This document shows, piece by piece, positions 44,072-55,900 of a DNA stretch of 64,000 bases. The first letter of the stretch is position 1. The number at the start of each line of letters is the position of its first letter. Location: positions 2,875,769-2,939,768 of the forward strand of contig CM040440.1 in the NCBI GenBank assembly GCA_022749755.1, read 5' to 3'. The notes under the pieces were generated by a model. It was not told the origin of the DNA and did no database searches. It was given only the letters and a program-made list of their open reading frames with translations. Source of the DNA: Azadirachta indica. Its lineage: Eukaryota > Streptophyta > Magnoliopsida > Sapindales > Meliaceae. Position numbers and translations under genes: made by a program.

Positions 44072-44605
44072 TCAGTAATGGAAGACGGTAACAGTCACTT
44101 GATAATGGCATTTAGATGGAGCACATCTAGAGTTGCGGTTTTCAATGCCAAAACAGCATAGCCTCCAGCCAACCGAGATTTCCCGCCGCAGACACCTCTC
44201 CTTTCTTTTGGAAAGTCTATCAGCACCCTGTATCTCAATACTGCTGCGATTGAACTCCTTTTCAGTGAACACAACTCTGAGTAACAGGTGGATATGAGGG
44301 CCGTCAAGTGCCCAGTTTATGTAGAGGCCATGAGCCCTTCCTATTTGCGATGAGTTGCGATCAGATGTCAATGTTAATTTGTCATCAGTGGCATAAGTTG
44401 TGCCAAATTCGAGTGCGGACCACTCTTTTTTATCTTCTTTCGCCAAAAGGGATTTTGGTCACATTTAGGCCAGGTTGCTAGTCGTACATGTAAAAGACTA
44501 TGCTGGTTTCTTTAAGCCTTTGGTCTGGAAAAATATTGGTTGCTCTTGAGAAAGTGGATAGTGATAGAACCACTAGAAAGGATAGTACGGGAAGTTTTAT
44601 GCCAT
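44072..44605 (-). pseudogene. Dirigent-like pseudogene, copy 3
   Basis: The family is recognisable from a signal-like segment (LPVLSFLVVLSLSTFSRA), LKETSIVFYMYD, GLNVTKIPF, WSALEFGTTYATDDKLT, DRNSSQIGRAHGLYI, FNRSSIEIQGADR and the end VTVFHY. It is broken at several points. The candidate start (44603-44605) is one base out of frame with the signal segment. A TAG at 44478-44480 stands where a Trp codon is usual. A frame change precedes the WSALEFG block. Another lies between GADR and AGGYAVLALKTATLDVLHLNAI. It differs from copies 1 and 2 and belongs to another dirigent subgroup. A TATA box (TATATAA) lies near 44642-44650. Confidence 0.8.
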
Positions 44606-44989
44606 TTTTTGGTATGGGCAGTAGAGCTTCATAAGGGTGCACTTATATAGAGCTGATTGCTGCAAAGTAGCAACCTGACAATCTTCTTTCCGTGGATACA
44701 TGCATATGATGTATACGAAACTAATAAGCTTATTATTTTTATGTATCAATATCTTGATTATAGCCAGCGAAAACAACATACCAGAAAATGCAATCCTGTG
44801 AATTTTACCAGAATATGGTGAGGGAGAGAGAGATCCGGATCTAAACTTGAAATATGATGGGGAAAAACTATCATCAAAAGGGTACACAAGTGTTGGTTAC
44901 ATATTGATTGCTTCAAGTAGCCTCTATATTCCATAACTGACAATTTACTCGATACATTGGGGGTCATATAACCACTCGGCTTATACATT

Positions 44990-45045
44990 GATAAAGAAAC
45001 TAGTTGTAACCACCATCGATAAAGAAACTAGTTGTAACCACCATC
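44990..45045 (+). repeat. Tandem duplication of a 28-bp unit
   Basis: GATAAAGAAACTAGTTGTAA followed by CCACCATC occurs twice in direct succession, at 44990-45017 and 45018-45045, without differences. It lies between dirigent copy 3 and the 3' end of the BAP31-like gene. Confidence 0.9.
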
Positions 45046-45132
45046 ACCGCTTTCCTCCAACCGACTCAATTATCATTCTCGCACAGAACAATAAGAAAAT
45101 TGTTTACTTCTAGGTATTTGAATATTTGTTCC

Positions 45133-47124
45133 TTACATATTCTTCTTGCCATCAGACTGGTCGATTGACTCCAACTGGTTCCGAAGGTTTTGATTTTCTT
45201 CCAGCAAGCGATCATACTCTAGAAGGAATCCTTCAGATTGCTTCTTTAGTGCCTCTGCTTCAGCTTTTGCAGCGTTGGCCTCCTCATCTTTTGTCTCAGA
45301 TTCAGATTCCAGCTTCTTGATCTTTGTCTTCAATGTAGCAATTTCATCCCCCAAGCCTTTATGTTCATCTGTGTTAGCATTCTTCCCATCCTCAAAACCT
45401 CTGTTTTGCTTTTTTGCAGCTTCCATGGCTTTCCTGAGCAGTCGAAGTTCTCTAATGTAATGGTGTAATCTATCTATCATCAATGAGAGGAATAACAAGA
45501 ATCCTGCAAGTAATGAGTCATATTGACGTCAAATGCAAATAAATTAGGATGGTGGATAACAAGACAAAGAAATTGAGTGACGCGTAAATACATAGACCTA
45601 TTCAGGCATCCAAGAGTAAAAATTTCACAGTAACATCAGCATGCACTTATGTAAAAAAAGAAAAGAAAATAGCCATTTACAAATGTATTCTCCAATTTAA
45701 ACACACATAAAAAAAACATACACCTATATATTGAATGGTTCAAATAACATTAGTATCCTTGTTACAACATTCGACCAAGAAGATAAATCAAGAGTAAAAG
45801 AAAGCATCTCCAAAGTAAAATGCAGCCAATCACCCCTCAGTCAGTCATCATTTCCCACTAAAAGATCCTTGCTCCAAACAATAAGTCAATAACTTGTTTA
45901 AAATTGGTAGAAACAAAAGACTTATCTCCTTGGCTCTGGTTAGACATTCTACAATGTCATGCAAGTTAAAAGAGGACAGCTACATCAACATACATGCACG
46001 AGCCTAATGTTTATAATGGTAAGGCGTGTGTACAAGCATATACACAATGTGTATTGCACATGCTAATGCAGTGGAAAAACTACAACACTAAATTTAAAAG
46101 ATACTACCAGAGACATGCCATTTCAACTCTTCACAAATTTACAAAGGTTTTCTTTCCCTTCCCTTGGTTGAATGAAAATAGCTTGATGGTTCTCCAAGAT
46201 AAATACACAAAAGTTCAGTATAAAAAATCAAAGAATTCACGTGAAGAAGCACACTTCTTTGATATGGTTATAATTAACATCAGAGAAAACAGAGAATATT
46301 TCTAAACTTAGAGAAGCTAATAAAAGAATCTTAAACAGAGCAACTAAAGTAGACACCATATAAACTTGTTAGGAATCATCATTCATTCAACATATTACCA
46401 TTCGCTTTCCTAATACATGGGGTCAATCATTTGACAAGGATTCCTAATACAAATGACAAACTTGTTATCACTTGATTATGACAATTTTATGTTGATCAAC
46501 CTGTTCTAAAATGCATGATGATCAATATTTAAGCCCCAAAACTCTTAGCATTTGGCAGTAGACTAATATCAAAAACCAAATTTTACTCCTTTCTAACAAA
46601 ATCAACCAATCTTCAATTTCACTAGAGAACAGGCCCAAATTTTGCCTCCCTGCATAGTCTTAACATATCAAGCTAATAGATTTTCATATCAACCAGATAT
46701 CCATTATAAAGCCCACAAGCGTAAACCTATAATTGTAACCACAAAGCACATCAAAGTTTGATTGTCAAGAAAACATCAGAAAATATATTCTGAAAACCCA
46801 TAAATTATCGACAAAAAAGGAAAGAAGCTTCAAAAGATTACCCATAAGAGAAGCTTCGAGCATGTGCTTGGACATGAGAACCTGGTCAGTGGGATTGACG
46901 GCGCCGGCCTCGATAGTGCGTTGCTGGATCTTGAGCATGCTATAGACGCTGGACAAAAGGACAATGAATAAAGTTCCTCCGACGGTCTTCACGACGACAG
47001 GGCCCCGCCCTCGCTTGACCCGATCGAGGGTCATAATCACGAGTTTTCTTAAGGGCGTCTTGAACAACAGCGTCATAATTAACGCCATCTCGGCGAAGAT
47101 TACAGAGTAGAGTAGCTGAATCAT
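45133..47124 (-). CDS. BAP31-like endoplasmic reticulum membrane protein
   Basis: Two coding exons, 46842-47124 and 45133-45503, with a 1.34-kb GT-AG intron, give 217 intact residues. BAP31 proteins are ER membrane proteins handling export and quality control of membrane cargo; animal BAP31 also acts in apoptosis. The sequence starts MIQLLYSVIFAEMALIM, a hydrophobic first helix, followed by FKTPLRKLVI. There are two further hydrophobic segments (GGTLFIVLLSSVYSM, and one across the exon junction, MGFLLFLSLMIDRLHHYI). A long charged coiled coil follows (EIATLKTKIKKLESE..., ALKKQSEGFLLEYDRLLEEN). The last four residues are KKNM, a KKxx-type dilysine retrieval signal, as expected for this family. 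Orientation is divergent from the E2 gene to the right. Confidence 0.9.
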
Positions 47125-48714
47125 GTCGTTCTTCGTCAGTTGAGAAAGTAGAAAGCTGAATGAATGGAAATGAGGTAACTGGTTGGTTTGGTTTCGCTGG
47201 TACTTTTGAAACGGTGTCGGATTCTTCTGGGTTGTAACTTGTGTTCTGTGTGCTGCTATCAGCTAGCTACTCTTGCCTGGTTTTAATGGCTCGGTTTTGG
47301 CCGTGTGGGCTGGTGCAAGAATTCTAGAATGTAAAGCTAATTAAAATCAAATCAAATCACATGGCATTTGGTCAAATACTCAGCTAACTTCGAACGTGTT
47401 GTCACCGTGTTGGTTAAAGGAATTGAAAGAGACAATGGTCTCATCCAATTTATTTATTTTTTTTTTATTAAAACTTAAAGAGAAAAATTGTACTATATTA
47501 AAATGGGATTATATTACATTGAACAAGTTTTTCAAGTCATGCATGTTTTTGCACGATAAAAATAATTACACTACGATTATATCTAAATCAATAAAATAAA
47601 TAAATTATTTAGATGTAATTTTTTTTCTCTTTGGAGAAAAAAAAAATATATCCATCAATTGACAACTGACCTCCTACCGCAACCGTTTTATTAGCACCAT
47701 TAATAAAAATCTAAGGATAAGACAATATGGGTAGTCGGCCCAGCCTACTGTGATGAAATACAACCTTTTAAATCAAGCCCATAATGCAATTAAAAAAAAA
47801 AAAGGCCCGCAATTCTAGTCATTCAAAGTATTTAATTATTAGGCAAGTAAGTTCTTATGTATAATTAGTCAATATGGCCTTTCAAAAGGGAAAAAAAAAA
47901 AAAAAGAAGTTAGTCAATTATGGAGTATTTCTGGTATGGCCACTTTTTCTCTTAGAATGCAATTGTTTTTTCATTGTGAACTAGAATCAATAGAATCTAG
48001 AACATTAATGCATAAAGGATCATGCTTAAACGTTTATGTCGGTGCAATTATAGTTGATTATTTTGTTTTATTTTATAAAGTAGAAAGCATATTTGCAATA
48101 ACAAGTAGTAGAATATTATTTTTTAAAAAATAAAATATTGTTGATTTATAGGAAAGTGCACATGTGAATTGAATGTAAAAAAATTCTTTTACATTGAAAG
48201 AAAAGGAGTAATAAATAACATCCAGGTCCCTGTATTTTATGAATTTTGTAAATAATTATTTCATATCATTCACGTCCCTATCATAGGTCCTCGATCAATG
48301 TTACTGTCTATTGATCAAGTTTCAGGGACCGCCTAAATGACGAATATATTCGACGTCTGCCCAATAATTACTACCTTGGCCATTGAGAGTGCTTCAATTC
48401 GTTACGTGCTCTTCTTTAGGTCAACAGGTTGACCAAGCACGTTTCAGAAGTGCCACGTAGGATTTCCTTTCGCACCCGCATCACATTTTTTTCACACGAT
48501 TCACCCTTTACGTGGCATCTCATAATTGGGCAGAGAGAAACAAGTCAATGGGAAAATAAAATTCAAAATAAAATTAAAAAAAAAAAAAAAACCCCCGCAC
48601 TTTGGATGGTCTGACGAGAAAGTTCTGATTCTTCTCGCGTCATCTCTCCGTATAATTTCGTTTAGAACATCTTAGATCCATAATTTTGGAAATTCAGAGC
48701 GAGCTGTTGAAGCA
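47125..48714. other. Divergent intergenic region, BAP31-like and E2 genes
   Basis: This holds both promoters. No gene is supported; the 67-, 65- and 61-codon frames in it are AT-rich without features. ACGTGGCA at 48510-48517 and GCCACGTAG near 48454 are G-box-like motifs about 200-260 bases before the E2 start codon. Confidence 0.55.
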
Positions 48715-51700
48715 ATGATTTGGGGAATTATTCGGCGTAAAATCACTTCGGTATTATAATTGTTTGGATATTTCTTTTTATTTTTTATTTTGATGAATCA
48801 TGAATGAGCTGAGCTACTTAAATTTTTAGTTGTAATTGTTGTACTGTTGGTTCTAAAGGCGCAGGTGATTGGACAGTCGTTCTCAAAGATTAGGCCGAGA
48901 TGTTATACGACTGCGCAGGAGGTACCAAGGAAAAACGTTTCTTATTCTAATTGAATTTTGATTTGTGGTGATTCACTGATTTGTATGTATGTAAATCTGT
49001 AAAGGCTCTAGTTGCTTGCAGAGGAATTCAGCGTGTTCAGAGCTCAAGCTACCACATTTTTTCAGGTATTTTAGTAAAAAAAATTGAAGAAAGAAAATAT
49101 CAAATAGAAGAGTACTGTTGATTTATTCAATTTTTGTTTCTTTGTAGGGAACTATGTTAGTTCAACGCCAAGGAGGTCAGTGAGCAATCATATTCAGCAG
49201 TATTTGTTTGCCAATTTATCTTATTATGTTACTTGTTATTGGTTATGTTTGTGATCTATTGCATGAGAGTTTAGATATTTGGAACTGAAATTTTCCAGTC
49301 AATGTTTTGATTGTTTGGATTTAGAAATTTTTCTTCTAGGAAATGGCATACACATAGTGGATGATTTGAGACGTGATTTCTTAGGAGCTTCATTAGCGTT
49401 GACAATTTATTTACGTTTGCTACCTGCATTATGATGATGTTTGAAGAGTAAACAGAAGCTTTAGTATTTAAAGTTACGTATGCTTTTTGTTCTTTTCCTT
49501 GCAGGGAAGCAACTGAACTGATAGGGAAAGAATCTCCCTTTGGATTGAGGAGTAGACCATTTTCTTCAGATAGTGGTACATCATAATTGCTTGAATGCTT
49601 GTTGGGTGGTCTTACACGTTTTATTTTTGACAGTCATGATTTTAGTTGATTATCATGGATTATAGGAGACTTGATTGATGCTGTTGTTCCTTTCATGGGC
49701 GAATCCATTACTGATGGAACATTGGTGAAATTCTTGAAGCGTATGTTAATTTATAGATTCTCTTCTTTGATGCTTTTTCCGTGTGCAGCTTGTGGGAAAA
49801 TTTGCCCACATGCTCAATCTCATAAGTCATGCTTTTCTTAAACTCGTGCTTATGGCATTTAATGAGCAGAACCTGGTGACAGAGTTGAAGTTGATGAGCC
49901 CATTGCCCAAATCGAAACTGATAAGGTATTTCTTTGGAAGAAAATATGTCAAGGCTTAAAAGCTTATTGCAAAAGTTGATTTTGTAGCAGAAAAGGCATT
50001 AAGAGATTAATTTGCTTATATGACCACCAGGTGACAATCGATGTAGCTAGTCCCAATGCTGGTGTTATTCAAAAGGTAATATATCTCAATAATGAAGCAA
50101 ATTAAATGGTAGTTTTTCTTCTTGCTCTTTAGAAACCGATTGATTTTTGTTATAATGAATATTTCTAATTGTTTTTAATATAACTGTTTGTAGCTTGTGG
50201 CCAAGGAAGGTGAAACCGTGGAACCGGGTTCAAAGATTGCTGTCATTTCAAAATCGGGCGAAGGTGCTACTCAAGCTGCTCCAGCAGAGAAAGCGGCTCC
50301 TCAGCCGCCACCTGCTGAAGAAAAGCAAACTCCTAAGGCAGAAGCTGCCCCTGCTGTGAAGGATAAAGCATCCTCTCCACAACAAGCCACGACCAAAAAA
50401 CCTACTTCACCACCTTCAAAGCCCATGGCTTCAGAACCCCAGCTTCCTCCCAAGGACAGGGAGAGACGGGTAAGTTTTAGGTTCATGTAAGATCCGGAAA
50501 ACACACTTGTAAGTACACTGCATATCTCCTTGGTCAGGATATTCAAAGTATCTTACTATTGTCTTACTTGTAGGTCCCTATGACAAGGCTTAGGAAAAGA
50601 GTTGCTACTCGCTTGAAGGATTCTCAGAATACATTTGCGATGCTTACAACATTTAATGAGGTTGACATGTAAGTTCCATTTCAGTTTTCCGAGATGTGGC
50701 TTGTGTGCGCTTGCTTTAGATTTCCTCTCTAATATAACTTAAGTCTTTGCCATGCATGTAATAATCGCGAAAACTCAGTAATTGACATCTTCCAGAATGT
50801 CTATTAAATGAATGTCTGGCTTATGATAAAAATGATGAATGGTGTAATTGTGCGCTTTATAGTCTGTATCTCAGGCTTTTATTTGTATGCAATAAAAATT
50901 CTTGGCACTCTGTAATCAACCCCTTTTCCATCTCCGTTAAATGAATGTCTGTATGTTCAAAAGAAATAAGTTAATGAATGACTTATTTTGCCTTTCTAAT
51001 TGCTATTTCCCTAGACGGTTTTTCTGTGTAGTTTCTGAAACAACAGTTGCAGCTCTGTTGTTTCCATGGCTAATCTGCTCTACCATGCAGGACTAACTTG
51101 ATGAAGCTCCGTTCAGATTATAAAGATGTCTTTGTTGAAAAGCACGGAGTGAAATTGGGACTAATGTCAGGATTTATCAAAGTATGTACATTGTATTGTA
51201 TAAAGTGTTGTACAAATCTGATAGATTTTGTTCTTTGATGATTTTGTAGCATGCAACGCATTTATGAACACATTAATTTTAAGTTTTTTTGTTTGGGGTG
51301 GGGCCTCTTTGGTTTAGGCTGCTGTAAGTGCTCTCCAGCATCAGCCAGTTGTTAATGCTGTTATTGATGGGGACGATATCATATATAGAGACTACATTGA
51401 TATTAGCATTGCTGTTGGCACTCCAAAGGTATGTCTTGTTTCATGTAATAACCTGGTGACACGAGCCTATTAGTTATGTTATTGTCTTCTGTTGTATTTA
51501 ACAAGATCAATTTCAATTTTACATCAGACTGGTTATGTACACTTCACTAACCAACACAACACATTTTTCTTATCTAAGGGTCTCGTTGTTCCAGTCATTC
51601 GCAATGCTGAAGGAATGAACTTTGCTGATATAGAGAAGGAGATCAACACTCTAGCTAGAAAGGCAAATGATGGTTCTATTTCAATTGATGAAATGGCTGG

Positions 51701-52162
51701 AGGCACTTTCACAATATCTAATGGTGGAGTCTATGGAAGCCTTTTGAGTACGCCAATTATTAACCCTCCACAGGTGTGGCTCAACAGATCTACCACTTTT
51801 CTTTCACCTTGTTATTTTGTGACTTCTTGATTTATTCTGTTAAAGTTTACATCAAAAAGAAGGCATCTGTGTTATTTCCTTTTCTCTATAAAAAGAGGTG
51901 CAGTAGTAATTATGTTTTTTGGTAACCCCACTACAAATACGGGAAACTCATCATCAAATATTTTTGGCAGTCTGCAATATTGGGCATGCATTCAATCGTA
52001 AGTCGTCCGATGGTTGTTGGAGGTAATGTTGTCCCAAGGCCTATGATGTATATTGCATTAACATATGATCATCGGCTGATTGATGGAAGAGAAGCTGTAT
52101 TTTTCTTGCGTCGCATCAAAGATGTTGTGGAGGATCCTCGAAGGTTGCTCCTTGATGTTTGA
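48715..52162 (+). CDS. DLST: Dihydrolipoyl succinyltransferase, E2 of 2-oxoglutarate dehydrogenase, mitochondrial
   Basis: Fourteen exons join without a break to 462 residues: 48715-48750, 48865-48921, 49005-49065, 49148-49175, 49505-49575, 49666-49740, 49870-49925, 50031-50075, 50194-50469, 50574-50668, 51091-51181, 51318-51428, 51579-51773 and 51971-52162. The enzyme transfers succinyl groups from lipoate to CoA in the citric acid cycle and forms the complex core in the mitochondrial matrix. The N-terminus is Arg/Ser-rich, as in a mitochondrial presequence. A lipoyl domain covers residues ~86-155, with the lipoyl Lys in IETDKVTID (about Lys128). A Pro/Ala/Lys linker follows (about 155-230), with no peripheral-subunit-binding domain, as is usual for this E2. 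The catalytic domain runs to the end, with the active-site HRLIDG (His433, Asp437). [10 protein letters not shown] marks its start. Length matches Arabidopsis E2 (about 464). Confidence 0.95.
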
Positions 52163-52917
52163 ATAAGTCTCTGCTTGTTCTCCAATTTGCATGCCTGAGA
52201 TTTAGCGTAATTTTGCTTTTCATGCCTTTAAGCCAAAATAAGAGATTAAAGTTTTGTAGAAATTCCTGTATTGATTTGCCAGAGCAGTTGTTACACACTG
52301 ATCATTTCTCATAAAAACGCTTGGGTGGTTTTGTGATTTTTTAAATTTGAGAGTGCAGAAGGCTCGTATACATGGATTTGCAAAAGTTGTTGGACCCTGA
52401 TCATTTCTCATAAAATGCTCTGGTGGTTTTGGTATTTTTTAAATTTGAGAGCGCAGAATGCTCGGACGATTGGCTACCGCCATTATTTATTCCTCATAAC
52501 GGTTCTATATTTGAATCGACAAATACAGAAATCGCTGGGCAAATTATTTTCTTTTTCAAAATTCTGGTGATTCAATAATCTTTCTCTGGGAGTAAGAGGA
52601 ACAAGCGTCAGAGTGAGTTCATATCGGTGCATTAGGATTAGAATTCATCTAAATCAGCAGCAAATGGCTAGTCATTAAACTTCCCTACTTCACGTCTCGA
52701 TTCGTTTTTACTTCCTTTGATTTTCATCCAACACTAAGCTGACTGCTGATCTATTGCTTACCTCAAACTTTTCACCTGAAGAAATATGATTAGCAGTTTA
52801 CAAAGACTTACATACATCACACTAGATATCTCACAAAATGGTAGAATCTTGAAACATGCCATAGAATTCAGCAGGGGAGATGTGTAAAACCAAATTGATA
52901 ATGGAACGGATGTTGCT
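52163..52917. other. Convergent 3' region of E2 and RAD16-like genes
   Basis: This should hold the 3' UTRs of both genes. Most of the first 300 bases is occupied by a direct duplication described separately. Nothing else is recognised. Confidence 0.6.
52273..52464 (+). repeat. Direct duplication, ~102-bp period
   Basis: Two diverged units, 52273-52366 and 52375-52464, share GATTTGC, CTGATCATTTCTCATAAAA, GGTGGTTTTG and TTTTTTAAATTTGAGAG. The array starts 110 bases after the E2 stop codon and may lie in its 3' UTR. Confidence 0.85.
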
Positions 52918-55900
52918 TTAAGTGACAAATAGAAATTTCATGTCCGCCTCCGTTAATTTCCCCAGAGCATCTGCACTGCCGCCAACAGTCCTATGAAAAG
53001 TGCAAGAGTGGGGAAAAAAAAATGTTAGATCGAAATTGAACAATGCTTCACACCCTATAGTCAGCACACCTACAAAGCTGGCAGAAAAGTCAGGCTCACC
53101 CTTCGAATACTAGCTCCTTCTTCTCTTGCAGTTTCAAAATCCTTTCCTCAATTGTATTCTCAATAACAAATCTCACAATCCTACAAATGAAATGAAAAAA
53201 AAAAGAAGGATAATGCTTTGGTGTTCCCCTCAAAGAAAGAAATGATGTGGCTTATGCTTTTATAGACCAAAAAGCAATACCTGATTGGCTTATACTGCCC
53301 TATTCGATGGATTCTATCTTGAGCTTGCCGCTCCACAGCTGGGTTCCACCAAGGATCCATCAAAAATATCTAAGCCAAAGATAACAAGAGTCCATCATGG
53401 ATAACAATACACAAAAGATTAAACGCTAGAGGAGAAACGGAGGGAGTTGATTACAACAATAGCTAAAATCATTTAAGTCACCCAAAAACGGAACAATTAT
53501 GAGGCAGCCCACTGATACAAAACCCATTTCAACAAATTTATACACAAAGTCCTATTATGCTGCATCTACTAGAAATAGACCTAAATTATGCAATCATGGG
53601 TTGGACCCTTTAACAAATTAGTTGTGGATCCTTAGCTAGGTTCCTCATAAAACAGCAAACAAACATTATACTGAACATTAGAGAAGTGATTGCTCACATG
53701 TGATGCAACTGTAAGATTGAGCGCAACACCTCCAGCCTTCAAGCTCATGAGGAAAATCTTGCAATCAGGATCTTTGGTAAATCTCCTGATAGCAGCATCT
53801 CTAGCAGCAATGGACATACTTCCCACTAATTGGACACAGTTTACCCCAGACTGCAAAAGGGTTTTTATCACATTAGCATAATAATTCTTCTTGAGATGCA
53901 AACAGAAACTTAGCTGTAGAACTTATTTTACCTTATTAAGGGAGTAATTTATGAGATCCAAGAATGATGTGAACTGGCTGAAGACAATTCCTTTTGCAGA
54001 GCCATCTCTTTCAACCATGAATCTGATTTCTTCCCTCTACAGCAAAATAAAAATAAAAACCCACTCAGCAAATAGATGAAAAAAGTTGATGATTATAAGC
54101 AAGTACACACCCTCCCTTTCTTTTTCTCCATTATACAGTTTTATTGGTTTCCTATTAAAAAAATGTGTTTGCACCTCAAAATACAGAAGCAAATCAGCAA
54201 AAAACTCGGATGTACAATCTGCCATAGCAAAGCATTGCAAGTTGTAACTAGGGTTTCATTAGCATGGAAATCATAACAACATAACCAGTACATAAGTTAA
54301 TCCAATTATCCTAACATCAGATTTGCTACTTCTCTGATCTTATAGTCAAGGCTCAAATTGCCTGATCCATGCTATGAAATGAACTGCCTTTAGATTTGTT
54401 CTTCTTGCACTTGTTTAATACCAAATTTGCAAGAAGTAGAAATATATCGGCTGGTTAAGAAAGGAAAAAATGAAAAAAAACAGTTTAAAATAACAGTTAC
54501 CAGAGCCTCTATTTTTGTGCTTGTCTGAAATTCATCAAGTTGTATTCTATTTAGAATACTTGATGACTTAAAACCCTTAATGCTTGTTCTACTGGTCCGA
54601 TTTCCAGCACCATCATTTGCGGTGAAGTCAACAGTGAGTGGAATTGAACATGCTGGGCACTTGGCTACAAATTTGGAAGCAGTGGAATCAAACAAACACG
54701 CTTTACAAAAGGCATGTGCACAATTGGTAACCTGTAAAATGATAAAAAAAATTATAAGATGAGAATCAATTGAGGACAATATTTCACAAGAGACAGTCAA
54801 GAGTCCCAAAAACCAAGTACACAGTTCTTATGATTTCTCTCTTGGTATAGAAAGTGGGAGTGTACAATTATGATCGTAAATTAACAGGTTAATAAACAGC
54901 ATGAGACAGAGCTGTGGTTATTTTACATCTCACGAGCAAAGAAATTACATGTACAAGGTAACTGACTTCCTCAATGCAGGTAATTTTTTATCTTATCAAG
55001 GATTAAATAAACATCTCACTTTGATAATTCATCCAAAGAATTTCACTTAGTTAATTTTATGAAAGTTGGTGATGACCATTTTCTGTCAAAATGTAACCAA
55101 AAGAAAGAGATAAGCAATGAGTAGATTGAAAGCCAAAAGTTCAAACAAACTATAAGAAGGCATGATAACTCACCACAGGTTCCTCAGCCAAGTCATGGCA
55201 AAGACCACATACTTGTTGAACATGCTCAGCATCAGCCTCAATCCCGCTTCTTAGAGCATTAGCTCTAGAATATACCACAAGGTAAGGATGATCAACTGCC
55301 TGCAATTTTACAAAAATGAAAAAATTTAAAAGTAATGAAAAGCATACAAAAAAATAGGATTTATAAAACAGTTGAAGACCATTTTAAGGATTTCTTTTTG
55401 TAGTTAATAAAACATTTCTCCATTGGTTGCTAAAATGCAGAAACCCAGGCACAAATATGCAGGAAGGACACCAGCACAACCACAAACCAGAAAAAGTAGC
55501 GAGTCAAACTTCCCCAAAAGCTTAACCTTGCGTAAGCAAACTAGATCTTGGAAACAGAAGTAAAAGAAGGGAAAGAGATTAAAAAATTATTGAAAGAGAA
55601 ATAGTTGAAATAATAAGACCAAAGTTTTCAAAATGAAGTTCCGTTTTTCAATAATTTACAAACCAGCACAAAATTTAATTAGAAACAGCAATTTATACTA
55701 TGAAACTATATCTACATATTTAATATACAAAAGGCTCAGGTTTAACATTAAACTAGCCCTCTTAAACTCTTAACATGTCTGCAAATAATTGCAGCATAAG
55801 AATAACACATCTGATTAGTAATTTCTCTCTTTTTTCAACTTATTCCAAAGAACAGCCAACAGAATTTAATTAGAAACAGCAATTTATACTATGAAAATAT

